A DNA stretch of 46,462 bases from Nitrosovibrio sp. Nv4 (GCA_945888885.1 CAMDAX010000002.1:1-46462), one strand, 5' to 3'; positions 28,383-41,578 are shown, numbered from the stretch's first letter. Translations and numbers: made by a program. The notes: generated by a model from the letters alone, not told the origin.

Positions 28383-29026
28383 GAATGCAATTCCGTGATG
28401 TTATTGACACAATCGAGTGGCGCCAGAGCGTTGAGATTCTCTCTGGAATGGGCACCATATGCCACCCCCAACCCAGCAACCTTGGCATTGATTGCCATTT
28501 GCAAATCATGGGTAGTGTCGCCTATCATCAGCGTACGCCCTGCTTCCACGCCGAATTGCTCCATTAATTCCAGCAACATTGCTGGGTGAGGTTTGGAGAA
28601 AGTCTCATCGGCACAACGACTAGCATGGAAATAGACTCCCAGCCCGCTGAATTCGAGTGCGCTATTGAGTTCAACGCGACCCTTACCAGTGGCCACTGCC
28701 AGTAGAAAACCATCCACATGCAGGGTTTCGATAATCTCGGTTACACCCTCGAACAGGGGAAGGCTCTTCCCGTATGTAAAGTAATGATGCTGGTAACGAT
28801 CCATCATTGATCCAAATTGCTGCGAGGAAAGATCAGGAAAAAGATATTCCAGAGCTTCGCTCAGACCCAGACCAATGACATGGCGCGCATCTTTAGCCAA
28901 AGGCTCCAGCAGCTCCATATCGCGGGCTGCACCTTGGATTGAAGATACTATGACATTGGTGGAATCCATCAGAGTTCCATCCCAGTCAAATACTATCAGG
29001 TCGAACTTCTTTGTTATCAGAGTCAT
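28361..29026 (-). CDS. gph: HAD-family phosphatase, phosphoglycolate phosphatase-like
   Basis: A 221-residue HAD hydrolase with nucleophile Asp14 and Asp16 in FDWDGTLMDS, the VATGKGR motif II, a Lys in FSKPHPAML and the Mg-binding MIGDTTHDLQMA. It most resembles Gph/CbbZ-type enzymes that clear 2-phosphoglycolate, but other small phosphates are possible. The gene starts the gph-Rieske-sppA group; in betaproteobacteria it is often found next to rluC, as here. Confidence 0.85.
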   Translation of the reverse strand: MTLITKKFDLIVFDWDGTLMDSTNVIVSSIQGAARDMELLEPLAKDARHVIGLGLSEALEYLFPDLSSQQFGSMMDRYQHHYFTYGKSLPLFEGVTEIIETLHVDGFLLAVATGKGRVELNSALEFSGLGVYFHASRCADETFSKPHPAMLLELMEQFGVEAGRTLMIGDTTHDLQMAINAKVAGLGVAYGAHSRENLNALAPLDCVNNITELHSWLNANV

Positions 29027-29207
29027 TTACAAGGCAACTCTAGTAATTCGAAATTCCAAACAAAACAAGGTTGAAATAAAAATTCAGGCACGGCATATGG
29101 TTGATATATAAGGAAACATTTTGATTTGGCCATGAAATATTGTGCTGAAATCTGGACTTCTAAAAGTGACCCTACAGAGTAGTGACTGTGCAACCTGATT
29201 CGTATTA

Positions 29208-30215
29208 TTAGCCATTTTCCGCATCGAGCGTGTCCAAAAAATTTTGTAAATCCATTGCTAGCGGCGCCTCCAGGAACAAGCGTTCACCACTTACCGGATG
29301 CACCACCACGGCCGTACGGGCATGCAGAAACATGCGTCCCAAACCTGATTTCCGGTCGCGTTTGGCCAACTTCTTGTTGAGTGCAAAATCCCCATATTTG
29401 TCATCACCAGCAATGGGGAAACCAAGATGGGCAAGATGTACACGGATTTGATGAGTACGTCCGGTTTTTAATTCCGCTTCCAGCAGGCAGAAATCCTGCC
29501 AAGATTTCTGCAGGGTGAATACTGTATGGGTGACCATCCCCTCTCTCTCACCTGAGGTTACAGCTACACGCCGCTCTCCCGTCGCGGTCACATACTTGCT
29601 GAGCGGTAGTTTCACGCTTTGTTTTGGATTGCGCCAATTGCCTTTTACCAGTACTAGATAGCGCTTTTCCATTAATCCTTCACGAATTTGCCGGTGCAGT
29701 GCAACCAGTGCTGCGCGTTTCTTGGCAAGCAGCAAAACGCCGGAAGTGTCCCTATCGAGACGGTGAACTAGTTCCAGGAATTTCCAGTCGGGATGCTGAG
29801 CGCGCAATTGTTCGATGACACCAAAGCTCACACCACTACCACCATGTACCGCCACTCCGGCAGGTTTGTTGATCACCAGAAGCGATTCATCCTGAAACAA
29901 CACGCCGAACGAAATAAATCGGGATTTGGTTATCTTTTTACTGTCCGGCGTATTACCTGGTGTCATTCTCACTGGCGGAATACGTACGGTATCGCCTTGT
30001 TGGAGATGATGATCTGCATGGATACGTTTACTGTTGACCCGTACCTGACCACTACGCAAAAGCTGGTAAATGTGACTTTTGGGTACGCCTTTGAGACGCT
30101 TGATCAAAAAATTATCAATACGCTGGCCATCGCTATCCTCGCCAACAATCTCCTTGATCACAGCATTCAAAGGAAAGTCTTTGCCTAAATCCTTAATTTT
30201 ACCTATACTTGCCAA
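29208..30215 (-). CDS. rluC: Ribosomal large subunit pseudouridine synthase C
   Basis: Makes pseudouridines in 23S rRNA (family positions 955, 2504 and 2580 in E. coli). An S4 RNA-binding domain covers about 30-80 (RIDNFLIKRLKGVPKSHIY), followed by the RluA-type catalytic domain with the nucleophile Asp154 in HRLDRDTSG and a later KTGRTHQIRVH. The longest frame, 335 residues, starts with TTG at 30215; there is no clear ribosome site, and a TTG at codon 16 is an alternative. Divergent from rne, as in many proteobacteria. Confidence 0.93.
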   Translation of the reverse strand: MASIGKIKDLGKDFPLNAVIKEIVGEDSDGQRIDNFLIKRLKGVPKSHIYQLLRSGQVRVNSKRIHADHHLQQGDTVRIPPVRMTPGNTPDSKKITKSRFISFGVLFQDESLLVINKPAGVAVHGGSGVSFGVIEQLRAQHPDWKFLELVHRLDRDTSGVLLLAKKRAALVALHRQIREGLMEKRYLVLVKGNWRNPKQSVKLPLSKYVTATGERRVAVTSGEREGMVTHTVFTLQKSWQDFCLLEAELKTGRTHQIRVHLAHLGFPIAGDDKYGDFALNKKLAKRDRKSGLGRMFLHARTAVVVHPVSGERLFLEAPLAMDLQNFLDTLDAENG

Positions 30216-30637
30216 TTCGGAGTTCCATTCTATCTTCTATCCAATGTGCGCAATGGCGCTGTTGATGGAATTTTATTCTACTCATGAAAAGGGGCCGACT
30301 CCGAAACCAGGTTAACGTCGCTCACCAATAGAAGTAGCGATAGTAATTGATTTGTGCGCTCAAAGTACACGTAGATTTCAGCCTTCAGTTTCATAGAACC
30401 TGTTTCCCGAGAAAACCATAGTCGGAACCAGGTTGAAACTGAGCTGAAACTTAATTTCCGGTTCTGCTTGCCAAAGAGGCAGGGCCCTAGTGACAAACCA
30501 GAGAATAGTCATCATTAACAAGCAGCCCGACACTATGACCAAGTTGCCTGACTAATAAATTCTTATATTCATGTGCCGGATACTGTCCTGCACATGCGTG
30601 GGTTGTCCGCCCGTGATCAGAGCGCGGGAGGCATAAA
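30216..30637 (+). promoter_or_regulatory. Long leader region of rne with stem-loop
   Basis: 422 bases without a gene between rluC and rne. At 30376-30393 and 30434-30449 two segments pair in a long stem: nine base pairs (30385-30393 with 30434-30442), a small bulge, then six (30376-30381 with 30444-30449), with a 40-base loop. E. coli RNase E represses its own synthesis through hairpins in a 361-base leader; by analogy this stem may do the same. The ribosome site is GGGAGG at 30626-30631. Confidence 0.45.
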
Positions 30638-33334
30638 ATGAAACGCATGCTATTTAATGCAACACAGCCGGAAGAACTCCGTGTCGCCATTGTCGACGGT
30701 CAAAAACTGATCGACCTTGACATTGAATCCGCCGGCAAAGAACAACGAAAAAGCAACATCTACAAGGCCGTCATTACCCGGCTCGAGCCTAGCCTCGAAG
30801 CTGCCTTTGTCGAGTATGGTGGCGAACGTCATGGTTTCCTGCCGTTCAAAGAAATCTCCCGTGTTTATTTCAAGGAAAATTCCGACCCTACCCGAGTCCG
30901 CATTCAGGATGCGCTACGCGAAGGCCAGGAGCTCATTGTCCAAGTGGATAAGGACGAGCGTGGCACCAAGGGTGCTGCACTCACTACCTTCATTTCACTA
31001 GCCGGGCGCTATTTGGTTCTGATGCCTAACAATCCGCGCGGTGGGGGCGTATCACGCCGCATCGAAGGCGAAGATCGCGCTGAATTACGCGACGTGATGT
31101 CGCAGCTAAATGTCCCCTCTGGCATGAGTATTATCGCTCGCACTGCCGGTATAGGCCGCAGCGAGGAAGAGTTGCAGTGGGATCTCAACTATTTGATGCA
31201 ATTATGGCGCGCCATCGAAGACGCCTCCCAGAGTCAAAATGGCGCTTTCCTGATCTATCAGGAAAGCAGCTTGGTAATACGCGCCATCCGTGACTATTTC
31301 CATCAGGAGATCGGCGAGATCCTGATTGATACTGAAAGCATTTACGAACAAGCCTGCCAGTTCATGAGTCACGTCATGCCTGCCAACGTCAATCGCGTCA
31401 AACTCTATCGTGATGATGTCCCATTATTCTCACGTTTCCAGATTGAGCACCAGATTGAGACTGCTTATTCACGGCAAGTGACCCTACCCTCTGGTGGTGC
31501 CATCGTCATTGATCATACTGAGGCATTGGTGTCGGTTGACGTCAACTCTGCACGCGCCACCCGTGGTTCCGATATTGAGCAAACTGCACTTAACACCAAT
31601 GTGGAAGCTGCTGATGAAATCGCGCGGCAATTGCGTCTGCGCGACTTGGGCGGATTGGTAGTAATTGACTTCATCGACATGGAAGTCGCCCGTAATCAGC
31701 GTGAAGTGGAGAACCGACTGCATGATGCATTGCGTTATGATCGCGCACGAGTACAGGTAGGAAAAATATCTCGTTTCGGCTTACTGGAATTGTCACGTCA
31801 ACGTCTACGCCCTTCCCTGGGTGAGAGCAGCTATATTTCCTGTCCTCGTTGCCACAGCACTGGCCATATTCGCGGCACTGATTCCTCTGCCCTGCATATC
31901 CTCAGAATTATCCAGGAAGAGGCAATGAAAGAAAATACCGCCGCACTGCACGTTCAGGTGCCGGTGGACGTCGCCACTTATCTGTTGAATGAAAAGCGTG
32001 CGGAAATTCATGCCATCGAAGCACGTCTGAAGATGAACGTGATATTGATTCCAAATGTTCACTTGGAAACGCCTAACTATAATATTGCCCGTTTGCGACA
32101 TGATGACATTAAGCTTGGTGAGGTACAAACCAGCTATCAGATGGTAGAAAAGCCAGTAGAAGAAATTACCTTACCATCAGCTGCGCAGGAAGCTAAACCA
32201 GCCCGACCACAAGCGGCTGTGAAGGGCATCACACCGTCACAACCTGCTCCAATACGCGAGGAAAAACCGCAACTCCAGCTCAAGGAGCCATCACTTCTAA
32301 GTAAATTCTTCTGCTGGCTCAAGCAAACGAGTAGCGAAGAGAAGAAAGAGGAGCCGAAACAAGTTAAAACCAAACCGCAGCGACAGGAACATCCACGTGG
32401 ACGCCATGGTCGCGAAGGGCGAGATGTCAAGCGTGGCGAGTCTGGCAACGAGGTTGGCGGTGCCCTGATACAAGGACGCGCGACCACTGCCCAACGTCTT
32501 CCACGCGGCGAACAAGAACCTAGGGGTGAACGACTCATCCAGAAAAAACCTTCGCGCCCTCCACGGGAAGAGCACATCCGGATGGAAGCTAAACCGCTGG
32601 CGGCAGAAGGGCAGCTACCGGAAGAGAGTCAACCCCAGCAAGATGAAGATAATGGGCGTTCCCGCCGCCGTCGCGGTGGCAGGCAGCGTGAACGGGGTGA
32701 ACGTCAAGGACGCGGTGAGCACGGAAACCAGCAAACAGGTATTCAGAGCAATCCGCCCGAGCAGACCGCTACCCAGACAGTGCGCCATGCAGACAGTATC
32801 TCTGAGGTCGCCCCCATACCAATACATAAACCATCAGATTTCGACTCTATTGTTTCCGTCCCACATGTAGTAGAGACACCTGAAAGGACAAAAACCACCC
32901 CTCTCGTTGCACCTCCAGTTGTAACCATGCTAGCAATAGTGCCAGATACAACGCTAGCAGCGGTTAAGACAGAAACGACATTTGCTCCCGTCCAGGAATC
33001 GATATCGGCTGATGCGATACCCGCTTCCATCACGGGTATATCAGCACCCAGCCAATCCAGGGTTGGCATCATGGAAGATAGTGTCCCAGCGGCGTCACCA
33101 GTAGTGGCGCATGTACCCGTGCCTAATGTGCCTCAGCAACCGCCGTCTATGCCAGAACCACTGAATTTGGCTATGAGCGGATTAGTTATGATAGAGACTA
33201 TTCCGAAAAAAATAAAACAGATTGAAGTTATTACATCGGAAGAGCCAGCACAGCCAAAACAACGACGGGAAAGATCTATATCTCCGCCGGGGGTGGAGCA
33301 TGATCCATTGGTGCAAATTGAAACGCACCAATAA
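30638..33334 (+). CDS. rne: Ribonuclease E
   Basis: Main endoribonuclease for mRNA decay and rRNA/tRNA maturation and the scaffold of the RNA degradosome. 898 residues. The N-terminal half contains an S1 domain (about 35-120), the catalytic Asp301 (SVDVNSA) and Asp344 (VVIDFIDME), and the zinc-link CPRC (402-405), each two residues before the E. coli positions. The C-terminal 400 residues are low-complexity, Arg/Gln/Glu- then Pro/Val-rich, with arginine-rich RNA-binding stretches (about 575-700), as in degradosome scaffolds. GGGAGG precedes the ATG; a strong terminator follows. Confidence 0.96.
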   Translation: MKRMLFNATQPEELRVAIVDGQKLIDLDIESAGKEQRKSNIYKAVITRLEPSLEAAFVEYGGERHGFLPFKEISRVYFKENSDPTRVRIQDALREGQELIVQVDKDERGTKGAALTTFISLAGRYLVLMPNNPRGGGVSRRIEGEDRAELRDVMSQLNVPSGMSIIARTAGIGRSEEELQWDLNYLMQLWRAIEDASQSQNGAFLIYQESSLVIRAIRDYFHQEIGEILIDTESIYEQACQFMSHVMPANVNRVKLYRDDVPLFSRFQIEHQIETAYSRQVTLPSGGAIVIDHTEALVSVDVNSARATRGSDIEQTALNTNVEAADEIARQLRLRDLGGLVVIDFIDMEVARNQREVENRLHDALRYDRARVQVGKISRFGLLELSRQRLRPSLGESSYISCPRCHSTGHIRGTDSSALHILRIIQEEAMKENTAALHVQVPVDVATYLLNEKRAEIHAIEARLKMNVILIPNVHLETPNYNIARLRHDDIKLGEVQTSYQMVEKPVEEITLPSAAQEAKPARPQAAVKGITPSQPAPIREEKPQLQLKEPSLLSKFFCWLKQTSSEEKKEEPKQVKTKPQRQEHPRGRHGREGRDVKRGESGNEVGGALIQGRATTAQRLPRGEQEPRGERLIQKKPSRPPREEHIRMEAKPLAAEGQLPEESQPQQDEDNGRSRRRRGGRQRERGERQGRGEHGNQQTGIQSNPPEQTATQTVRHADSISEVAPIPIHKPSDFDSIVSVPHVVETPERTKTTPLVAPPVVTMLAIVPDTTLAAVKTETTFAPVQESISADAIPASITGISAPSQSRVGIMEDSVPAASPVVAHVPVPNVPQQPPSMPEPLNLAMSGLVMIETIPKKIKQIEVITSEEPAQPKQRRERSISPPGVEHDPLVQIETHQ

Positions 33335-33377
33335 TCTCGGCTACAGTTGAAATAAGAGATAGAGGCAAATTAAGTTG

Positions 33378-33400
33378 CCTCCGGCAAAGCCGGAGGTTTG
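33378..33400 (+). terminator. Intrinsic terminator of rne
   Basis: Perfect 8-bp G+C-rich stem cctccggc/gccggagg (33378-33385 with 33389-33396), AAA loop, followed by tttgtt, about 43 bases after the rne stop. Confidence 0.85.
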
Positions 33401-33497
33401 TTACTTGAGCGCCTCAAAGACGCTGGTGACCCTCCATGAGCCGCCTAAAGGCGATAAAATTAGGCTCCCTAACCTTTTTTGCTCTCTAAAATAGCCT

Positions 33498-33860
33498 GTG
33501 AAAAAACTAATCGTCGCATTAATTACTTGTATGCCCATGATTTGCTATGGGCAGCAAGATCTTAGCCTGGTTTGTATTGGTGATAGTGTATATACAGGAG
33601 CAGGTGGAAATACGGATAAAGAATCAATGACCCAGACTTTTTCTTTTGTTGACGGGAAACTACACGGCTTTATACTTTGTCAATGGTCAGATTCAATGAT
33701 CATTTGTGACGCTGAAAAAGTGAAAGCTGGCACTGTTGTTACTTTTACTCAAACCAGTATTGACAGGTTATCTGGAATTGTGACTGATATATCTGAAGGC
33801 AGAAGAGGTGGAGTGATTACTTTTACTGGCCAATGCTCACCTGTCCAACCAAGATTCTAG
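33498..33860 (+). CDS. Secreted orphan protein
   Basis: A 120-residue protein starting at GTG 33498 with a clean signal peptide (KKLIVALITCMPMICYGQ, cleavage near 19). The mature part, about 100 residues, is beta-rich with four cysteines (one near residue 26, two in LCQWSDSMIIC and one near 113), compatible with two disulfides. The sequence is A+T-richer than its neighbours. I do not recognise a family. It lies alone between rne and yaeQ. Confidence 0.6.
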   Translation: MKKLIVALITCMPMICYGQQDLSLVCIGDSVYTGAGGNTDKESMTQTFSFVDGKLHGFILCQWSDSMIICDAEKVKAGTVVTFTQTSIDRLSGIVTDISEGRRGGVITFTGQCSPVQPRF

Positions 33861-34027
33861 GCACATGATCCTTGATTGCGGTCACCTCTGGAAATCCAAA
33901 CTCAGTCGCGATACTTTACTGCTCATAAAAAATGCCTTCTTGCATATCACCCATATGCCGCATCTGAATCTTTTAGTTCTGGCCTTATCTTGTTTGAAAT
34001 GTCCTCACATCATCCACAGACAGTTAT

Positions 34028-34564
34028 ATGGCACTTAAAGCAACCATTTTCAAAGCCGAGCTGAAAATAGCCGATATAGACCGTAACTACTATCAGAATC
34101 ATGCGCTAACTCTCGCCCGCCACCCTTCTGAAACCGATGAACGCATGATGGTGCGATTACTGGCTTTTGCACTACATGCGCATGAAGCGCTAGTATTTGG
34201 TAATGGGTTGAGTACCGATGACGAACCCGATCTCTGGCAGAAAGATTTGACCGGCGCTATCGAACTCTGGATAGATGTGGGTCTGCCCGATGAAAAACTG
34301 ATTCGTAGAGCCTGTGGCCGCGCCAGGCAGGTATTCATCTATAGCTACGGCGGTCGTATCGCTGACAGGTGGTGGGATCAATGTCGCAGCAAACTGGATC
34401 GGATTAAAAATCTGAGTGTAATTAATCTGCCGCCACAAACTAGTCAGGCCATCGCCAGACAGGCCCAGCGCAACATGCAGTTGAATTGCACTATCCAGGA
34501 GGGACAGATCTGGCTGGCTGATAAAAATGAATCGGTGCAGGTTAAGCTGGTGGCGGTTACGTAA
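34028..34564 (+). CDS. yaeQ: YaeQ family protein
   Basis: A 178-residue protein of the YaeQ family, structurally related to PD-(D/E)XK nucleases; its cellular role is not settled, though early work linked it to suppression of rfaH defects. Family features: the opening ATIFKAELKIADIDRNYY, ARHPSETDERMMVRLLAFAL, and the mid-protein AIELWIDVGLPDEKLIRRAC, where the acidic and Lys residues of the nuclease-like site lie. Length is typical. Monocistronic, convergent with ftsB. Confidence 0.93.
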   Translation: MALKATIFKAELKIADIDRNYYQNHALTLARHPSETDERMMVRLLAFALHAHEALVFGNGLSTDDEPDLWQKDLTGAIELWIDVGLPDEKLIRRACGRARQVFIYSYGGRIADRWWDQCRSKLDRIKNLSVINLPPQTSQAIARQAQRNMQLNCTIQEGQIWLADKNESVQVKLVAVT

Positions 34565-34633
34565 TTTTCCATGAAAACCCTGCAGTATTTTGGACTTCCT
34601 TATTCCGCTCCCCTTCTTTATCTTCTGGTTATT

Positions 34634-34954
34634 TCAGGGGGCTCCTATCCCGCTCCTGTCTGGTTGGCTAGTATTATTTTCACTACTTTCCAGTACCTGG
34701 AAAAAAATTTCATCCTGCTTAATCATACCCAGCTCGCTGCGCGCACGTTCTTCGATGGCATCGTGACCCTGTTTTAGGTCTTTCACTTCTGCATCCAGTA
34801 CGGCATTGCGGATTTTTAGTTGCTGGTTGGTTTCGTGCTGCGTTATGACTTGTTGATTGACTTCCCACACTTTGAGCCAACTACCCTTGCCCAGCCATAG
34901 AGGGTATTGCAACAGTGCAATCATGGCAATGAGTACAAGCGTCAGCAGCTTCAT
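34634..34954 (-). CDS. ftsB: Cell division protein FtsB
   Basis: Small bitopic divisome protein that forms a complex with FtsL and FtsQ. 106 residues: a membrane helix at about 3-19 ([18 protein letters not shown]), a leucine-zipper-like coiled coil (about 28-65), and the conserved [18 protein letters not shown]. The C-terminal 20 residues are polar. Located 121 bases after eno in the same direction, the usual order in beta- and gammaproteobacteria. Confidence 0.93.
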   Translation of the reverse strand: MKLLTLVLIAMIALLQYPLWLGKGSWLKVWEVNQQVITQHETNQQLKIRNAVLDAEVKDLKQGHDAIEERARSELGMIKQDEIFFQVLESSENNTSQPDRSGIGAP

Positions 34955-35075
34955 TTAAACGTCTCTATGAATCCACAATCTGCATCTGCTTGCGGATCGC
35001 CTACCACGTAACGTTATAATGTGGCGGTGCTAAATAAATCTCTTGCCACATCTCCTCTGTCTGATCCCATGAATT

Positions 35076-36380
<1,305 letters not shown>

Positions 36381-36421
36381 TTAAATAATTTACAAGCCGT
36401 GGAATTCTATGCGAAAGGCAT

Positions 36422-38161
<1,740 letters not shown>

Positions 38162-38264
38162 TTATCTCCCGGAAGGAATTAGTCACTACCGATTAATTAC
38201 CATTGTCCGAACGAAATAACCGGCTTTCTTAAACGTCCTGGTCAATGAGACCGTTATTTAACGG

Positions 38265-39268
<1,004 letters not shown>

Positions 39269-39422
39269 TTAGGCGCGTCTACCGTAAAAATCCAACGGCA
39301 TGAGCAGCTTGTTGGGCGAAGTCGCTATCGCGGAGAAATGCTCCCCATCAATTTGATTCAAAGCCATAATTCCTCCTCACCCCGCAAGGGATCTTTTGTA
39401 CTTTAGCATGAGGAGAATGATT

Positions 39423-39575
39423 ATGGAACACGAATATCCACAACCATTTACACGAAATTATGAGAGTCTGCTCAAGCGCTTGAAGTGTCCCGGTCGCGGC
39501 CCAGGACGACTGAATCATACCGCCACGGTGTGCGCCGAGCCGCCGCGTATTTTGACTATCAGATCGATGGCTTAA
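39423..39575 (+). CDS. Possible 50-codon gene or fragment
   Basis: A short frame starting MEHEYPQPFTRNY with a good ribosome site (GAGGAG, eight bases before the ATG) and ending at TAA 39573-39575. The N-terminal part looks like a real protein beginning, the rest is Pro/Arg-rich. It lies in a region of mobile-element debris, so it is probably the remnant of a broken gene. No family recognised. Confidence 0.3.
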   Translation: MEHEYPQPFTRNYESLLKRLKCPGRGPGRLNHTATVCAEPPRILTIRSMA

Positions 39576-39639
39576 ACAAAGATCAGTGTTGAGAGTTCAT
39601 GATTTGTCCGGTTCTGTAGCGCGACATCTGTCCGGTCGT

Positions 39640-39852
39640 CATAGTACCCGGTGGTATTTATTGAAGTATGAAGCGGAAGGGCTGGAGGGCTGGCGGGCTG
39701 GAGGGCTGGAGGGCTGGAGGGCTGGAGGGCTTGATTGATCGACGGTTGGAACAAGCTTCACACCATCGGGTGCCGGTAGATGAAGTCATGGCTCTGACCG
39801 AGCAGTACCGAACCCGGCATAGCGGCTGGAACATCAAGCACTTTCATGGGTG
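39640..39852 (+). pseudogene. ISNCY-type transposase fragment, frameshifted
   Basis: The N-terminal helix-turn-helix region of an ISNCY-like transposase. One frame reads WYLLKYEAEGLEG (from 39652); after the 8-bp tandem repeat the next frame continues LIDRRLEQASHHRVPVDEVM and on to YRTRHSGWNIKHFHGW, ending near 39850. Joined with one repeat unit, the two give KYEAEGLEGLIDRR, the normal family text. The fragment stops where the IS3 remnant begins. Family assignment is from memory of the motif, not a search. Confidence 0.6.
39681..39728 (+). repeat. Six tandem copies of an 8-bp unit
   Basis: gctggagg repeated at 39681, 39689, 39697, 39705, 39713 and 39721; the second copy has one change (gctggcgg). 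Eight is not a multiple of three, so copy changes shift the reading frame. The array sits inside the ISNCY transposase fragment. Confidence 0.9.
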
Positions 39853-40208
39853 GTCCAATATCGCATATACCTCAGTGAGAGGAAATTCTCGCTGCTTATC
39901 AATCCAGGCGTACTTCACACTACATCTCTCGCGAAGTACGCCGTGGCTTTTTTTAGGATTTCACATTCTCGCTTCAGTCTTACGTTCTCAGCTCGCAACC
40001 AGGATAAATCCATTTGTTCCGGTATGACACACCTGCTACCCGCGCCAGTGAGTTTGCCCGCAGCCGCTAACTTTGTCCAATTACGCAGCGTTTGCTCTAT
40101 CAGTCCAAGCTCTTTAGCCGCCAAGCCAATCGACTCCCCCTCCTTTACATGTTTGACCGCCCGTTCTTTGAACTCGGTCGTGTATTCCTGCTTCGGGATC
40201 TTTTGCAT
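39844..40208 (-). mobile_element. IS3-family remnant: orfA plus start of orfB
   Basis: OrfA (39915-40208, 97 residues) is a complete IS3-type helix-turn-helix protein: YTTEFKERAVKHVKEGES, then LGLIEQTLRNW, a leucine-zipper-like LRAENVRLKRECEILKK and the ending ATAYFARDVV. On the minus strand the run CTAAAAAAAGCC (39945-39956) is a typical slippery site for the -1 shift that makes OrfAB. In the -1 frame reading continues through VKYAWIDKQREFPLTEVYAI, the usual OrfB beginning, then stops at 39844. The DDE catalytic domain is absent, so the element cannot move by itself. Terminal repeats were not identified. Confidence 0.8.
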
Positions 40209-40294
40209 CTTCTTCCTCCAAAAAGTAACGTTAACTGTACGTCACCCTTGGAAGACTATTTATCGGGGGAATCTCAATCTGACTTAGGGCATCT

Positions 40295-41467
40295 CTACAA
40301 CCCCCTTGCCAAATCCACTTTGATATCTTGCACCGCTTCCAATCCCACCGCGATGCGCAACAGGCCTTCGGTGATACCCGCCACATCCCGTGCTTCCTGA
40401 CTAATACGGGCGTGGGTAGTACTGGCGGGGTGAGTAAGCGTACTCTTGGTATCACCTAGATTGGCGGTAATCGAAATTAAACGAGTGGAGTCTATCACCT
40501 GCCATGCGGCTTCTTTTCCACCCTTCATTTCGAATGAAACGATGCCACCACCAGTTTTCTGTTGGCGCCGGGCAAGCTCGTACTGCGGATGCGACGCTAA
40601 GCCGGGATAATAAACTCGCGCCACATTTGGCTGCGCCTCCAGCCAGCGAGCAATTTCCATAGCATTAGTAGAATGAGCCTCCATGCGGATTTTTAGAGTT
40701 TCCATTCCCTTCAGAATTACCCAGGCATTGAATGCGCTCAGAGTTGGGCCAGCAGTACGCAAGAAGCCATGCACCCCTTTTTCCATCACCAGCTCGCGTT
40801 TCCCCAGCACTGCGCCACCCAGCACTCTACCCTGACCATCGAGATACTTGGTAGCAGAGTGGATCACGAGGTCGGCGCCCAACTCCAGCGGCCTTTGCAG
40901 TATCGGTGAACAAAAACAGTTGTCGACCGCAAGCCACGCCCCAGTTTTTCTCGCAACTACAGCCAGCGCTGCGATATCGGAAATTTCAGTAAGCGGGTTT
41001 GACGGGGTTTCTACAAAGAAAAGTTTTGTGTTGGTTTTTACTGCCGCCTGCCATGCTGCAACATCGGTGGCTGAAACAAACGTGGTCTCAATACCGAAAC
41101 GTTTGAGGATATTGTTAAACAGGTTTACCGTGGCACCAAACAGGCTGCGTGAAGCGATAACGTGATCCCCTGCAGAGAGCAATCCCATTACGCAGGCAAG
41201 TATTGCCGACATGCCGGAAGAAGTGGCAACACAGGCCTCCGCTCCCTCCAGTGCAGCAAGTCGTTCCTCAAAAGCAGTAACAGTAGGATTGGTGAAACGC
41301 GAATATATATTTCCAGGTTCCGCGCCGGAAAATCGTGCGGCAGCTTGGGCAGCACTATCAAACACATAGCTTGAGGTAAGATACAAAGCCTCGGAGTGTT
41401 CATTGAATTGACTGCGGTGAATACCGGTATGGAGCGCCAGCGTTTCCAGTTCAAAATCGTCAGACAT
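40295..41467 (-). CDS. metZ: O-succinylhomoserine sulfhydrylase
   Basis: PLP enzyme that makes homocysteine directly from O-succinylhomoserine and sulfide in methionine synthesis. 390 residues of the Cys/Met-metabolism PLP family: ALHTGIHRSQFNEHSEALY at the start, SRFTNPTVTAFEERLA, SGMSAILA, and the PLP Lys207 in SATKYLDGQG. Its position at the end of the purF cluster is usual for metZ. The ATG follows an AGGG six bases upstream. A SAM-II-like riboswitch and terminator lie directly before it, so expression should fall when S-adenosylmethionine is plentiful. Confidence 0.94.
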   Translation of the reverse strand: MSDDFELETLALHTGIHRSQFNEHSEALYLTSSYVFDSAAQAAARFSGAEPGNIYSRFTNPTVTAFEERLAALEGAEACVATSSGMSAILACVMGLLSAGDHVIASRSLFGATVNLFNNILKRFGIETTFVSATDVAAWQAAVKTNTKLFFVETPSNPLTEISDIAALAVVARKTGAWLAVDNCFCSPILQRPLELGADLVIHSATKYLDGQGRVLGGAVLGKRELVMEKGVHGFLRTAGPTLSAFNAWVILKGMETLKIRMEAHSTNAMEIARWLEAQPNVARVYYPGLASHPQYELARRQQKTGGGIVSFEMKGGKEAAWQVIDSTRLISITANLGDTKSTLTHPASTTHARISQEARDVAGITEGLLRIAVGLEAVQDIKVDLARGL

Positions 41468-41480
41468 GGGAGACCCTCTC

Positions 41481-41520
41481 CAAATAAAAAAACCCGTTCA
41501 GCCTTTGCTAAAACGGGTTT
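41481..41520 (-). terminator. Intrinsic terminator/attenuator before metZ
   Basis: On the minus strand a perfect 9-bp stem AAACCCGTT/AACGGGTTT (41512-41520 with 41490-41498) with a 13-base loop is followed by a T-rich run (TTTTTATTT). It ends only about 14 bases before the metZ start, so it must be overridden or controlled if metZ is read from the upstream promoter. Bases 41507-41517 also belong to an alternative hairpin with the riboswitch. Confidence 0.88.
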
Positions 41521-41578
41521 CCCACGCTTTAGCTGTATTTATAACGCGCCCGCAAGCTGAATATCAAATCGGCGCACA
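41521..41578 (-). ncRNA. SAM-II-like riboswitch
   Basis: On the minus strand the segment contains the SAM-II core in order: a P1 stem TGCGCC (41571-41576) with GGCGCG (41545-41550), the loop start GATTT just after the first arm (41566-41570), the conserved TTATAAATACAGCTAAA (41528-41544), and GGGAA ending it at 41521-41519. The known SAM-II aptamer of a marine metX leader has the same GAUUU, AUAAAUgyAGCUAAA and GGGAA elements with the same spacing. SAM-II binds S-adenosylmethionine in a pseudoknot and controls methionine genes, and metZ is directly downstream. Recognised from memory, not from a covariance search. Confidence 0.8.

Noticed and set aside
35012-35020. TATAAT box on the plus strand before eno
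   Set aside because: No gene follows on that strand and the possible -35 is 19 bases away.
39681-39728. Tandem repeat considered as CRISPR
   Set aside because: Units are 8 bases with no spacers.
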